DNA of 64,000 bases from Paeniglutamicibacter psychrophenolicus (GCF_017876575.1 NZ_JAGIOE010000001.1:868001-932000); one strand, 5' to 3'. Shown: positions 1-8,797, numbered from the stretch's first letter. Program-made: numbers and translations. The notes: a model not told the origin generated them from the letters alone.

Positions 1-132
1 GCAATGGAGCTCGGAACCGGACCCCAGAACTGTTCCCTAGAATTCTCACTGGACGAGAAACAGCCCGTAAATCGGCGCAGTTGCCCGGCCGGAATACAAA
101 GGCGCAGAGAACGAATCCGGAAAGGGGAAACA

Positions 133-868
133 GTGGTCGGAATCGACAGCACGGAAGTGCAGACTTCACGGGTGTTGAAGGTCCTTGACGCATTGGCGAA
201 AACACCCCAGGCGAGCGTGAAACAACTCGCCGCATCCACCCGGATCCCCGCGAGCACCATGTACCGCCTGCTGGCTCCACTGGTTGCCTCCGGCTTTGTG
301 CAGAAGACCCCCCACCCGGCACTACTGCGCCGGCCCCATCGCCGTGGAGCTTGCCGAGCGCTATCGCGACGCCCACCCCGGAACGGGGATCTTGGCCTCC
401 CACCTGCGCCTGCTCGCCGAAGCAACGGGCGAACTCGCGGCCTTCATGGTGGTTCGCGGAACCGAAGCCGTGTGCGTTGAGGCAGTTGAATCGCGCCACA
501 CGCTGCGGGCCTCCTACTCGGTGGGAGCCGCCGTGCCATTGCTGCGCGGAGCCACCGCAACCGCACTGCTCTCACGGATGCCGCCCGCCGCGCGCGGCTC
601 CATCCTCGAGCACTACAACGTCCCGGCCGCGCAGCGGGCGGACATCGAATCCGCCTGCGCCCAGGCACAAGCCGACGGGTATGCGGTCAGCACGGGAGAA
701 CTGGACCCGGGCATCTGGGGAGTCAGCGTGCCGGTGCCCGATGGCAGAGGCCAACTGGCGGGCACGCTCACGCTGATGGCCCCCAGCGAGCGAAGCGGCC
801 ACAGGGAAGAAGAACTGATTGAACTTGTCCGCGGCACCGCGGACGCCTTGAGCGAAGGAATGCAATGA
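133..868 (+). pseudogene. IclR-family regulator (HutR-like), frameshifted
   Basis: An IclR-type transcriptional regulator split by one frameshift. The N-terminal winged helix (VLKVLDALAKTPQASVKQLA, then STMYRLLAPLVASGFVQKT) is in one frame. The effector domain, from YCAGPIAVELAERY to the C-terminus, is in the next frame. The break is at a run of six C at 308-313; five C would restore KTPTRHYCAGP, a normal IclR sequence. The start chosen is GTG at 133, behind AAAGGGGA. The TGA overlaps the hutG ATG by 4 bp (ATGA), so the two are co-translated. IclR regulators of histidine utilisation next to hutG are known in actinobacteria, so a HutR role is inferred from context. The break is either a sequencing error in the homopolymer or a genuine loss of the repressor. 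Confidence 0.8.
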
Positions 869-1803
869 CCTGGAAGGACGCCGGTTCCTGGGCCGGCCGC
901 GACGACGGCCCCGGGGCGCAAAACGCGCGCTGGCACAGCACCATCAAACCGTGGAAGGCCGGAGAAGGCGCAGGAAGCGCGCTTCTGGGCTTCGCCAGCG
1001 ACGAGGGCGTGCGCCGAAACAAGGGACGCACCGGTGCCAAGACCGGGCCCGGTGCGCTGCGTGCAGCACTCTCGAACATCTCGCTCCACGAGCCGGCCAA
1101 CCTTTTTGATGCCGGAGACATTGCCGTCGAGGACCGGGAGCTTGAGGCAGGCCAGGAAGAGTTCGCCAACGCGCTGGCGGGCCTGCTGCGGGACGGACAG
1201 TTCACCGTGGGGCTGGGCGGCGGACACGAAATCACCTTCGCCTCCTACTCCGGCATCGCCAAGGCGCTAGGTGCCGACGGGCACTGGAGCCTGGGCTGCC
1301 TGAACATCGATGCGCACTTCGATTTGCGCGTCGCCGAGACGGCATCCTCGGGCACCGGATTCGCACAGATCGCCGAGGCCGAGGCCGCCGCTGGACGCAC
1401 CTTCCGCTATGCGGCGGTAGGCATCTCCGAGGCGTCAAACACCAAGGTGCTCTTCGACCGTGCGGCGGAACTTGGCGTGCAGGTGCTGCTGGACACCGAA
1501 TGCCACCTGGGGAACATCGACGCGGTGCGTGGCTTCGTTGCCGAATTCGCCGGCTCGGTTGACCATCTGTACCTGACCATCGACCTTGACGCACTGCCCG
1601 CGTCCGTGGCCCCGGGCGTCAGCGCCCCGGCGGGCTACGGCATCGGCCTGGAGGTGGTGCGCGCCATCGTGGTCGCGGCTTCCGCCAGCGGCAAGCTCAT
1701 CCACGCGGACATCGCCGAATTGAATCCCGACTTCGACATCGACCAGCGCACGGCCCGCACCGGCGCCCGCTTGGTCAACGACCTGATTATGAACCGAGGC
1801 TAA
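865..1803 (+). CDS. hutG: Formimidoylglutamase
   Basis: A ureohydrolase-fold enzyme (312 aa, normal for the family) that hydrolyses N-formimidoyl-L-glutamate to glutamate and formamide, the last step of cytosolic histidine degradation. The binuclear manganese site is visible in order: GLGGGHE near residue 116, NIDAHFDLR near 148-156 (Asp-x-His-x-Asp) and LTIDLDALPASVAPG near 240. The ATG overlaps the stop of the upstream IclR gene by 4 bp, and gltS follows after 7 bp, giving one transcriptional unit. The other hut genes (hutH, hutU, hutI) are not in the window and may lie upstream. Agmatinase or arginase is less likely, because the DAHFDLR signature and the regulator context fit HutG. Confidence 0.88.
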   Translation: MTWKDAGSWAGRDDGPGAQNARWHSTIKPWKAGEGAGSALLGFASDEGVRRNKGRTGAKTGPGALRAALSNISLHEPANLFDAGDIAVEDRELEAGQEEFANALAGLLRDGQFTVGLGGGHEITFASYSGIAKALGADGHWSLGCLNIDAHFDLRVAETASSGTGFAQIAEAEAAAGRTFRYAAVGISEASNTKVLFDRAAELGVQVLLDTECHLGNIDAVRGFVAEFAGSVDHLYLTIDLDALPASVAPGVSAPAGYGIGLEVVRAIVVAASASGKLIHADIAELNPDFDIDQRTARTGARLVNDLIMNRG

Positions 1804-1810
1804 TTACTAG

Positions 1811-3088
1811 ATGGATATACAACTTGACCTGGTGCAGAGTTCTGCGCTGGCAATGCTCCTGCTGGCCGGTGGCGAATTTGCCAGACGCCGGATTGGCTTC
1901 CTGCATCGCTTCTGCATCCCGGCTCCCGTGGTGGGCGGCTTCATGTTTGCGGTGCTGGTGCTGCTGCTGCGCCAAACCGATGTGGCGCAGATCCAGCTTG
2001 ATACAACGCTGCAAACTCCCGCAATGGTCGCATTCTTCACAACCATCGGCCTTGCCGGTTCGTTGGCGACCATCAAGAAGGGCGGCAAGCTGCTGCTGAT
2101 GTACCTGATTGCCTGCTGGTCACTTGCCATCATGCAAAACGTCATCGGCATGACGATGGCCAAGGTGGTTGGCGTTGAGCCGATGCTTGGCATCATGGCT
2201 GGTGCCGTGGCCCTTGAAGGTGGCCACGGAAACGCAGCTGCCTTTGGCCCCACGGCAGAGGCCATGGGCTTTGAGGGTGCAACAACCGTTGCCATCGCCG
2301 CAGCCACCTTTGGGCTGGTTGCCGGGTCCATGCTTGGCGGCATGACCGCCAACTACCTGGTGGCACGCCACAACATCGAGATCCCCGAAAAGGCAGGCGT
2401 GCTTGGCAAGCTTGCCACCGCCGGTGCCGTGATCAAGGAAATGGCGGTTGGCGATGGCAACAAGGGTTCGGTTGCCACGGTCACCCGAACCGAGGACGAA
2501 TCCTCTTCCGATCGCGGAGCCAACTACGGCTCCTTGCTGACCGTCGTGGTGCTTCTTGCAACGCTCATGGTGCTTGGCACGGTCCTGGGAGACTGGCTTT
2601 CCGCGCTGACCGGCCTGACCCTTCCCGCCTATGTTGGTGCGATGATCGTTGCCGTGATCTTCCGCAACGTGAATGACAAGTTTGCCTGGTTCAAGATCAA
2701 CGACGATGCGGTTGAACTGATCTCCAAGTTTGCCCTCGGCTTCTTCCTGACCCTTGCCATGATGAGCCTGAAAATGTGGGAGCTTGCCTCGCTGGCGGGC
2801 CCGCTGGTGATCATCCTGGTGGTCCAGCTGGCATTCATCTTGATCTTCGCGGTAGTCGTTGTCTTCCGCATGCTGGGCAAGAACTACGATGCGGCAACCA
2901 TGGTTGCAGGATTCATTGGCCACGGACTGGGCGCCGCACCCAACGCGCTTGCCAACATGGATGCGTTCAACGCCAAGTTCGGTGTCCGCTCCGAACGTGC
3001 ATTCCTGATCGTGCCGCTGGCAGGGGCTGTGCTCGTTGACCTGGTGGCGCTGCCATGGATCGTTTGGTGCATGAACCTGGTCAGCTGA
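1811..3088 (+). CDS. gltS: Sodium/glutamate symporter, GltS family
   Basis: An integral membrane carrier of the ESS family (425 aa) with about ten hydrophobic segments. The family takes up glutamate with sodium. The two pseudo-symmetric halves are recognisable: AVALEGGHGNAAAFGPTAEA near residues 136-155 in the first, and VAGFIGHGLGAAPNALANM near 362-380 in the second. It follows hutG by 7 bp and so belongs to the histidine unit. Because HutG makes glutamate, the carrier could import glutamate or balance the pool during histidine growth; the direction is inferred. A strong hairpin follows at 3113-3156. The start ATG at 1811 has only a weak ribosome site (GAGGC). Confidence 0.88.
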   Translation: MDIQLDLVQSSALAMLLLAGGEFARRRIGFLHRFCIPAPVVGGFMFAVLVLLLRQTDVAQIQLDTTLQTPAMVAFFTTIGLAGSLATIKKGGKLLLMYLIACWSLAIMQNVIGMTMAKVVGVEPMLGIMAGAVALEGGHGNAAAFGPTAEAMGFEGATTVAIAAATFGLVAGSMLGGMTANYLVARHNIEIPEKAGVLGKLATAGAVIKEMAVGDGNKGSVATVTRTEDESSSDRGANYGSLLTVVVLLATLMVLGTVLGDWLSALTGLTLPAYVGAMIVAVIFRNVNDKFAWFKINDDAVELISKFALGFFLTLAMMSLKMWELASLAGPLVIILVVQLAFILIFAVVVVFRMLGKNYDAATMVAGFIGHGLGAAPNALANMDAFNAKFGVRSERAFLIVPLAGAVLVDLVALPWIVWCMNLVS

Positions 3089-3112
3089 CGCGATGCGTTG
3101 ATTGACGGCAAT

Positions 3113-3156
3113 AACCGCGGCCCCCATGCATCTTGCGATGCGTGGGGGCCGCGGTT
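3113..3156. terminator. Bidirectional stem-loop between gltS and pcaC
   Basis: A 20-bp stem (3113-3132 with 3137-3156) encloses the loop TTGC. The only imperfection is one G/T-type pair. It lies between the convergent genes gltS and pcaC and can stop transcription in both directions. No clear T-tract follows on either side, so termination is inferred from stem strength and position. Confidence 0.75.
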
Positions 3157-3172
3157 GGTCAACGAGGAAGTA

Positions 3173-3577
3173 CTACGTGGTTTCGTTCTCGTATTCGGCC
3201 AGCACGTCCTTGCCGATCTTGAACGCGGTGTTGGCCGCCGGGACCGAGCAGTAGATGGCCGACTGCAGGAAGACTTCCTTGATCTCGTCCGCACTCATGC
3301 CATTGCGCAGCGCCGCGTGCACATGCATTTCCAGCTCTTCCCAGTAGCCGCCGGCGATCAGCGCGGTCAGCGTGATGGCGCTGCGCGTGGTGCGCGGCAG
3401 CCCGTCGCGGGTCCAGATGGTGCCCCACGCGTAGCGGGTGATCATTTCCTGGAACTCGTCGGTGAAGTTGGTCGAGTTGGCGGTGGCCCGGGCGACGTGC
3501 TCGCTGCCAAGCACCTGCTTGCGGACTTCCAGGCCGGCGTCGTAGCTGTCTCCGGGCAGGCGTTCGGAGGCGGTCAT
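3173..3577 (-). CDS. pcaC: 4-carboxymuconolactone decarboxylase
   Basis: A small cytosolic enzyme (134 aa, AhpD-like CMD fold) that decarboxylates gamma-carboxymuconolactone to 3-oxoadipate enol-lactone. The family pattern covers almost the whole protein: NFTDEFQEMITRYAWGTIW near residue 36, then RSAITLTALIAGGYWEELEMH and NGMSADEIKEVFLQSAIYC. It is the last gene of the minus-strand pob-pca operon, and its ATG overlaps the pcaD stop by 4 bp. In some actinobacteria pcaC and pcaD are fused as pcaL; here they are separate but translationally coupled. Confidence 0.92.
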   Translation of the reverse strand: MTASERLPGDSYDAGLEVRKQVLGSEHVARATANSTNFTDEFQEMITRYAWGTIWTRDGLPRTTRSAITLTALIAGGYWEELEMHVHAALRNGMSADEIKEVFLQSAIYCSVPAANTAFKIGKDVLAEYENETT

Positions 3578-4389
3578 GCGGTCTTCTCCGCGGTGATGGA
3601 AGCGAAGAAATCGACCAGCAGCGCGGAAGTGGTCTCCGGGTCCTCGGCCGGGGCCAGGTGCGCGACGGTGTCGATGGTCGCTGCCGTGCCGTTGGCGGCG
3701 TGCTCGGCAATGAAGATGGCATCGGACGGCGGGCAGACCACGTCGTGGGCGCCGGCGATGGCCAGGATCGGGTCCTTCATGCCGGCCAGGGCTTCGCGCA
3801 TGTCGTAGCCGGCAAGCGCGCCGCAGGCGTGGGCGTAGGAGAACCTGTCGGCGTCCTGCAGGTTGTGCAAAAGGTCGGTGGAGCGGACCGGGTGCGCCTC
3901 GATGTAGCCTGGGGCGAACCAGCGCTCGGCGGACCCGCTGAGCACCACCGGGGTGCCGGCCTTGGCGACCAGCTCGGCGCGATCGGCCCAGCCCTCGGGG
4001 GTGCCGATCTTTGCCGCGGAGCAGAGAACTGACAGCCCGGCGAAGGCGCCGGGGAAGTCGTTGGCCAGCTGCAGGGCGATGGCCCCGCCGATGGAGACAC
4101 CGGCGTAGTACAGCGTCGCCTCCTGGGCGATGACCTCGTCGGTGCGCAGCGCATCGACCATCTCCATGACACCGGCGGCCAGCTCACCCATGCTGAAGGG
4201 CCCGGTGGAGGGCTCGGATTCGCCGTGGCCGGGCAAGTCCCAGGCCACCAGCTGGAAGTGGTCCTTCAGGTACGGGACGGCCGGGCCCCACAGGGCCAGC
4301 GCGCCGGTGCCCAGCGAGGGACCAAGCACCAGGGTGGGCAAGGCGCTGGCCGGGTTCAGCAGGGACGGGGTCAAGGTCGGGATGCTCAA
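3574..4389 (-). CDS. pcaD: 3-oxoadipate enol-lactonase
   Basis: An alpha/beta-hydrolase of about 270 aa that opens 3-oxoadipate enol-lactone to 3-oxoadipate. The oxyanion region (LGPSLGTGALALWGP), the nucleophile elbow GVSIGG, the acid region (AGAHDVVCP) and the C-terminal histidine (VAHLAPAEDP) are all visible. Start choice: TTG at 4389 overlaps the pcaB TGA (TTGA) and has GGAAG six bases upstream. An alternative TTG at 4401 adds four residues but has no ribosome site. The stop overlaps the pcaC start. It sits between pcaB and pcaC, its usual place in the pathway order. Confidence 0.88.
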   Translation of the reverse strand: MSIPTLTPSLLNPASALPTLVLGPSLGTGALALWGPAVPYLKDHFQLVAWDLPGHGESEPSTGPFSMGELAAGVMEMVDALRTDEVIAQEATLYYAGVSIGGAIALQLANDFPGAFAGLSVLCSAAKIGTPEGWADRAELVAKAGTPVVLSGSAERWFAPGYIEAHPVRSTDLLHNLQDADRFSYAHACGALAGYDMREALAGMKDPILAIAGAHDVVCPPSDAIFIAEHAANGTAATIDTVAHLAPAEDPETTSALLVDFFASITAEKTA

Positions 4390-5795
4390 GCGTTCTTCCA
4401 ATCGTTGAAGTCGTCGCGGATGCGGTTGATGAAATCGTGGGCCGAGCCGAGGTAGCTGGCCGGGTTCAGCAGGTCGTCAAGGAACAGCTGGTTGTCCAGG
4501 TCCGAGGGCAGGACCCCCTGCAACAGGCTGCGCAGCGGGGTGCCGGTGCGCAGGGATTCGAGGACCAGTTCCTGCACCGCGGCCTTGCCGCCGGCCACCA
4601 GCGGCGAGGCGACGGTGGAGATCCGCTCGGAGACCAAAAGGTCCCCGGACAGGGCCATATTCCGGGCCATGGCCTCGGGGTGCACGCCCAGCCCGGAGGC
4701 CAGGACCGAGGCGTGGTGCGCGGCGCCGCCGGCAAGCCGGACGAGCTCCCGCAGGGCGGACCACTCGGTGTGCCAGCCGCCGTCGGGCCGCTCGTCCACG
4801 GCCGTGCCGGCAGCGGTGTAGAGGGTTGCAAGATGCGCGGGGGCGGCCAGTGCCGCGTTGCGCAGCAGCACCGAATGCACGGGGTTCTGCTTCTGCGGCA
4901 TGGCCGAGGATCCGCCCTTGCCGGCCTCGCGGGGTTCGGACAGCTCGGCGATTTCCGGGCGGGAGGCGGTGAGCACGTCGGCGCCGAAGGTGCCGGTTGC
5001 CGCTGCCACGGAGGCCAGCGCGGAGCCCAGGGCAAGGACCGGCTGGCGGACGGTGTGCCACGGGGCCACGGGGACGGCCAGGCCGAGCTCGGCGGCGAGG
5101 TTGGCGGTGAGTTCTGCGGCGCGGGCCGAAAGCTGGTGGTCGGACTTGTACGGCAGGGCCGCGCCCAGGCGCTGGTGCAGCGAGGCCAGGGTACCCACGG
5201 CTCCGCCCCATTGCAGGGGCAGTTCGGCCGCGGCGGCGTCGAGTTGTCGGCCGGCCGCGGTGAGGGCGGCGAGCCAGTTGGCGGCGCGCAGCCCGAAGAC
5301 TGTGGGCAGCGCGTGCTGGGTCAGTGAGCGGGCCACGCAGAGGGTGGCGGAGTGCCGGTGGGCGAGCGCGGACAGGGAGTCGGCGGCGGCGAGCAGGTCG
5401 TTGCGCATCGATGCGATGGAGCGGGACGCAAGGAGCATCAGGGCGCTGTCGATCACGTCCTGGCTGGTGGCGCCGCGGTGCAGGGCCAGCGCCGCGGTGG
5501 ACGGGGCGCCGGAGGCGGCGAGCTGTTCGCGCATCATGCCCAGCAGCGGGATCAACGCGTTGGCGCCGTCGGGCCCGCGCCCGGCCAGTGCGCCCAGGTC
5601 GTAGAGCTCGACCTTGGAGATGGCGGTGACGGCATCGGCGTCCGCCTGGCTGCAGAGCCCGGCCTCGGCCTGGACCCTGGCCCAGGCGGATTCAACGTCG
5701 AGCATGCCCTGGGCGAAGGCGGCATCCGAGGCGGCTTCGGCAACTGGTGTTGCCGCCCAGGCGGGGGTCAGCAATCCGTAATCGACCGGGTACAT
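4386..5795 (-). CDS. pcaB: 3-carboxy-cis,cis-muconate cycloisomerase
   Basis: A fumarase/aspartase-superfamily enzyme that lactonises 3-carboxymuconate, the product of PcaHG, to 4-carboxymuconolactone. The superfamily signature GGSSAMPQKQNPVHSV lies in the middle of the protein, with HRGATSQDVIDSALML near residue 105 upstream. ATG 5795 (MYPVDYGLL) is preferred, because AAGGAG lies 12 bases upstream of it; ATG 5807 directly abuts that ribosome site. Longer upstream extensions run through the GC-rich hairpin and look non-coding. The gene is 190 bp downstream of pcaG in the same operon and overlaps pcaD. Confidence 0.88.
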   Translation of the reverse strand: MYPVDYGLLTPAWAATPVAEAASDAAFAQGMLDVESAWARVQAEAGLCSQADADAVTAISKVELYDLGALAGRGPDGANALIPLLGMMREQLAASGAPSTAALALHRGATSQDVIDSALMLLASRSIASMRNDLLAAADSLSALAHRHSATLCVARSLTQHALPTVFGLRAANWLAALTAAGRQLDAAAAELPLQWGGAVGTLASLHQRLGAALPYKSDHQLSARAAELTANLAAELGLAVPVAPWHTVRQPVLALGSALASVAAATGTFGADVLTASRPEIAELSEPREAGKGGSSAMPQKQNPVHSVLLRNAALAAPAHLATLYTAAGTAVDERPDGGWHTEWSALRELVRLAGGAAHHASVLASGLGVHPEAMARNMALSGDLLVSERISTVASPLVAGGKAAVQELVLESLRTGTPLRSLLQGVLPSDLDNQLFLDDLLNPASYLGSAHDFINRIRDDFNDWKNA

Positions 5796-5842
5796 TCGCT
5801 GCTGCATCTCCTTGGAAGGGGGCGGGACAAGGTGGCTTCTGC

Positions 5843-5910
5843 GGTTCCGGGGGAATACCCCGGGAACCACTGGGGGGTGGACCCCCCAAAGCCCCCGCGG
5901 TGCCGGAACC
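5843..5910. other. Nested stem-loop between pcaG and pcaB
   Basis: GGTTCCGG (5843-5850) pairs with CCGGAACC (5903-5910). Inside, a second perfect hairpin is formed by GGGGGG (5872-5877) and CCCCCC (5882-5887) around TGGA. It lies inside the pca operon, where the pcaG-pcaB gap is 189 bp although the other junctions overlap or are short. It may be an attenuator, an RNA-processing or stability element, or a dispersed repeat. The sequence alone does not decide. Confidence 0.6.
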
Positions 5911-5984
5911 CGCATTTCCATCATCCCGGTTCGGGGACGGAACGGCGAGTTCCGCGGCAGGCGGGGGCCAAAGGGGTGCGCGTG

Positions 5985-6572
5985 TTACGACTCGCGCGGG
6001 TAGGAGAGGAACACCGTTTCGTTCTCGCCCTGCAGCGAAACGTCGAAGCGCAGCGAGCCGTCGGCCTCGCGGGTGGCGACCAGCGTCTTGCGGCCGGCCT
6101 CATCCAGCGATGCCAGCAGCGGGTCGTTGGCCAGCGCCGCGGTGTCCTCGGGCAGGTAGATGCGCGTGAACAGGCGGTTGAGCAGGCCGCGGGCGAAGAC
6201 CGTGAGCATGATGAACGGTGCCTTGCCCTCCTCGGTGGCCCCGGGGTTCAGCGTGGTGAAGGTGTAGTGCCCGACGTTGTCCACCGCGGTGCGGCCCCAG
6301 CCGGTGAAGGTGTAGCCGTCGCGCACCAGCGAGCCGTCCTTGGCCACGACGTTGCCGTGCTCGTCGGCCTGCCAGATTTCCAGCAGGGCATCGGGGATGA
6401 CGGTGCCGTTGCCGTCGGTGACGACCCCGTGCAGGCGGACGGCTCCGGGGCGGGCCTGGTTGACCAGCTCGTTGTCCTTGTCGAAGGGCAGTGCGTAGCC
6501 GTAGAACGGGCCGATGGTCTGTCCCGGGGTGGGGGCGAGCTCCAGCGCCGGTGCTGTGTTTGCGGTGGTCAT
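5985..6572 (-). CDS. pcaG: Protocatechuate 3,4-dioxygenase, alpha subunit
   Basis: The alpha subunit (195 aa) of the non-haem iron intradiol dioxygenase that opens protocatechuate to 3-carboxy-cis,cis-muconate. TPGQTIGPFYGYALPF at the N-terminus and LLEIWQADEHGNV near residue 62 are typical. The alpha chain lacks the full tyrosine/histidine iron set and shapes the active site together with PcaH. The start ATG at 6572 overlaps the pcaH TAA by one base (TAATG). Longer readings into pcaH are a frame shadow. A large hairpin region follows before pcaB. Confidence 0.92.
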   Translation of the reverse strand: MTTANTAPALELAPTPGQTIGPFYGYALPFDKDNELVNQARPGAVRLHGVVTDGNGTVIPDALLEIWQADEHGNVVAKDGSLVRDGYTFTGWGRTAVDNVGHYTFTTLNPGATEEGKAPFIMLTVFARGLLNRLFTRIYLPEDTAALANDPLLASLDEAGRKTLVATREADGSLRFDVSLQGENETVFLSYPRES

Positions 6573-7405
6573 TAGTTCTCTCCCTCTTCGTCTTCCATCC
6601 AGGTCCGGTTGCTGCCGGTGAGCACGATGTCCCAGTTGTAGCCGGTGGCCCATTCGTGGGACGTGATCGAGTGGTCGTAGGTGGCAACCAGGCGGTCGCG
6701 GGCATCCGCGTCGGTGATGGCCTGGTAGATGGGGTCGAGGCTGAACAGCGGGTCGCCCGGGAAGTACATCTGGGTGATCATGCGCTGGGTGAAGTCGGTG
6801 CCGAAGAGCGAGAAGTGGATGTGCGCCGGGCGCCAGGCGTTGTGGTGGTTCTTCCACGGGTAGGGCGCCGGCTTGATGGTGGTGAAGGAGTATTCGCCGT
6901 TGGGGCCGGTGATGGCACGGCCCACGCCGGTGAAGTTCGGGTCGATCGGGGCCGGGTGCTGGTCGCGCTTGTGGATGTAGCGTCCGGCGGCGTTGGCCTG
7001 CCAGACCTCGATCAGCTGGCCGGCCACGGGGCGGCCGTCGCCGTCGAGCACGCGCCCGGCCACCACGATGCGCTCGCCGATCGGCTCGCCGTTGTGCTGG
7101 ATGGTCAAATCCGATTCCAGGGCGTGCACGTCGCGCTCGCCGAAGGCGGGGGAGTGCAGCTCGATGGTCTCGGGGTCCGCGTGGTGCAGGTTCTTGGTGG
7201 GGTGGCGCAACAGCGAGGAGCGGTAGGGCGCAAAATCGATGCGTGGCTGCGTCTCGGCCCTGGCTCCGTCAAGGACGGACTGCTTGTAGGCGGCGTGGAT
7301 GTCGGTGATCTCGGCGGAGATGGCGTCCTGCGAGAGCGTCGTGGCTGCGGGGTCCAGCACGTGCGAATCGGTGAAGGACTCGGTCGAGGTGGCTTCGGTG
7401 CTCAC
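6572..7405 (-). CDS. pcaH: Protocatechuate 3,4-dioxygenase, beta subunit
   Basis: The catalytic subunit (277 aa) carrying the ferric iron. The ligands expected for the family are visible: tyrosine in NAAGRYIHKRD, tyrosine in KPAPYPWKNHHNAWRP, and two histidines in RPAHIHFSLFG. The dioxygenase domain takes up roughly residues 95-275 after an N-terminal segment typical of actinobacterial PcaH. It lies 52 bp downstream of pobA, which supplies protocatechuate, and overlaps pcaG by one base. Confidence 0.94.
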   Translation of the reverse strand: MSTEATSTESFTDSHVLDPAATTLSQDAISAEITDIHAAYKQSVLDGARAETQPRIDFAPYRSSLLRHPTKNLHHADPETIELHSPAFGERDVHALESDLTIQHNGEPIGERIVVAGRVLDGDGRPVAGQLIEVWQANAAGRYIHKRDQHPAPIDPNFTGVGRAITGPNGEYSFTTIKPAPYPWKNHHNAWRPAHIHFSLFGTDFTQRMITQMYFPGDPLFSLDPIYQAITDADARDRLVATYDHSITSHEWATGYNWDIVLTGSNRTWMEDEEGEN

Positions 7406-7457
7406 TGCGTGCTCCTTTCGGTGGGGGGAATGCGGGAAATGGATGGAGGGAAGAAGG

Positions 7458-8654
7458 CTAGGAGTGGGGCCAGCCGGTGTAGGACTCGGCCAGGTATTGC
7501 TGCCCGTAACGCGAGGAGGTCACGGTGTCGAGCTCGCCCAGGGCTCGCTGGGCCATGAACGGGTCGGCGTTCACCGGGGTGTGCAGCATCGAGGTCATCC
7601 AGTAGGAGAAGTTCTGCGCCTTCCACACGCGCTTCAAGGCCGTGGCCGAGTAGCCGTGCAGCAGCGCGTCGTTCTTGGTGGCGTAGAAGGAATCCAGGGC
7701 CTCGAAGAGCACCTTGACGTCGGCGAAGGCCAGGTTCAGGCCCTTGGCGCCGGTGGGCGGGACGGTGTGCCCGGCATCGCCGATGAGGAAGAGCCGGCCG
7801 TGGGAGAGCGGTTCGCGGACGAACGAGCGGAACTTCAGCACGGTCTTGTCGAAGATCTTCCCGGTCTTCAGCGTGAACCCGTCGGGTCCGTCGACGCGGC
7901 GCTGCAGCTCGGACCAGATGCGGTCCTCGGACCAATCGTCGGTGTTTTCGTTGGGGTCGCACTGGAAGTACATGCGCTGGACGGTCTCCGAGCGCTGGGA
8001 GATCAACGCGAAGCCGTGCGGGGAGTTGGCGTAGATCAGTTCCTTGGAGGACTTCGGTGCCTCGGTGAGGATCCCGAACCAGGCGAAGGGGTATTCGACC
8101 TTGAAGTCCTTGCGGTTGGTTTCCGGGATCTGCCGGCGGCAGAAGGAACGCGAGCCGTCGGCGCCCACGAGGATGTCGCAGTGCACCTCGAATTCGGTGC
8201 CGGATTCGTCGGTGAAGACGAACTTCGGGGTGTCGGTTTCCAGGTCCATGAGCTCGGTGACCTCGCAGGAGAAGCGTACGTCCCCGGAATCGCGTTTGCG
8301 GGCAGCGGCGAGGTCGACGAAGACCTCGTTCTGTGCGTAGAGCGTGACGGTGGCGTCGACCAGGTCGGTGAAGTCCAGCGGGTGGGATTCGCCGTTGAAG
8401 CGCAGGTCGATGCCCTCGTGCTCGTCGCCGTGGGTCAGCACGCGCCCGTCGACACCGGAGTCCACGAGCATCTTCACGGCCTGGGCCTCGAGGATGCCGG
8501 CGCGGTGGGTGTTGCGGATGGTCTCGTGGTCGCGGGCCTCGACCACGATGTTCTCGATGCCGGTCTTGGCCAAAAGGTGCGAGAGCATCAGGCCGGCGGG
8601 GCCGCCGCCGACGATGCCGACCTTGGTCTTGAGGATGGTGCGCTCTGTGGCCAT
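7458..8654 (-). CDS. pobA: 4-hydroxybenzoate 3-monooxygenase
   Basis: A class A flavoprotein hydroxylase (398 aa, standard length) converting 4-hydroxybenzoate to protocatechuate with NAD(P)H and O2. The FAD-binding GIVGGGPAGLMLSHLL is at residues 13-28. The conserved DG region (ILVGADGSRSFCR) is near 160, and the second FAD motif (GRLFLIGDAGHTVPP) is near 285. It is the first gene of the minus-strand operon, so the promoter should lie in the 8655-8890 gap, where a 15-bp palindrome is present. A cofactor preference for NADH or NADPH cannot be read with confidence. Confidence 0.94.
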   Translation of the reverse strand: MATERTILKTKVGIVGGGPAGLMLSHLLAKTGIENIVVEARDHETIRNTHRAGILEAQAVKMLVDSGVDGRVLTHGDEHEGIDLRFNGESHPLDFTDLVDATVTLYAQNEVFVDLAAARKRDSGDVRFSCEVTELMDLETDTPKFVFTDESGTEFEVHCDILVGADGSRSFCRRQIPETNRKDFKVEYPFAWFGILTEAPKSSKELIYANSPHGFALISQRSETVQRMYFQCDPNENTDDWSEDRIWSELQRRVDGPDGFTLKTGKIFDKTVLKFRSFVREPLSHGRLFLIGDAGHTVPPTGAKGLNLAFADVKVLFEALDSFYATKNDALLHGYSATALKRVWKAQNFSYWMTSMLHTPVNADPFMAQRALGELDTVTSSRYGQQYLAESYTGWPHS

Positions 8655-8797
8655 GGGGCGATCGAGTCCTTAGATGCTCGGTGGCGTTTCCCCGTGGACT
8701 GCCGTGCACCGTTGCGCTGGACGCCTGGGGGAGGCCACATGAATGTGATTCGTCTGCAAACAGTCTGTGGGCGCGGGCACACAAAGCACATGCCCTA

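Noticed and set aside
308-313. Programmed ribosomal frameshifting in the IclR gene
   Set aside because: A plain six-C run with no stimulatory structure seen; IclR regulators are not known to use it. Indel or sequencing error is simpler.
5796-5924. N-terminal extension of pcaB to ATG 5924
   Set aside because: It would translate the G/C hairpin spacer into a proline-rich stretch (VHPPVVPGVFPRN); a ribosome site lies next to ATG 5795/5807 instead.
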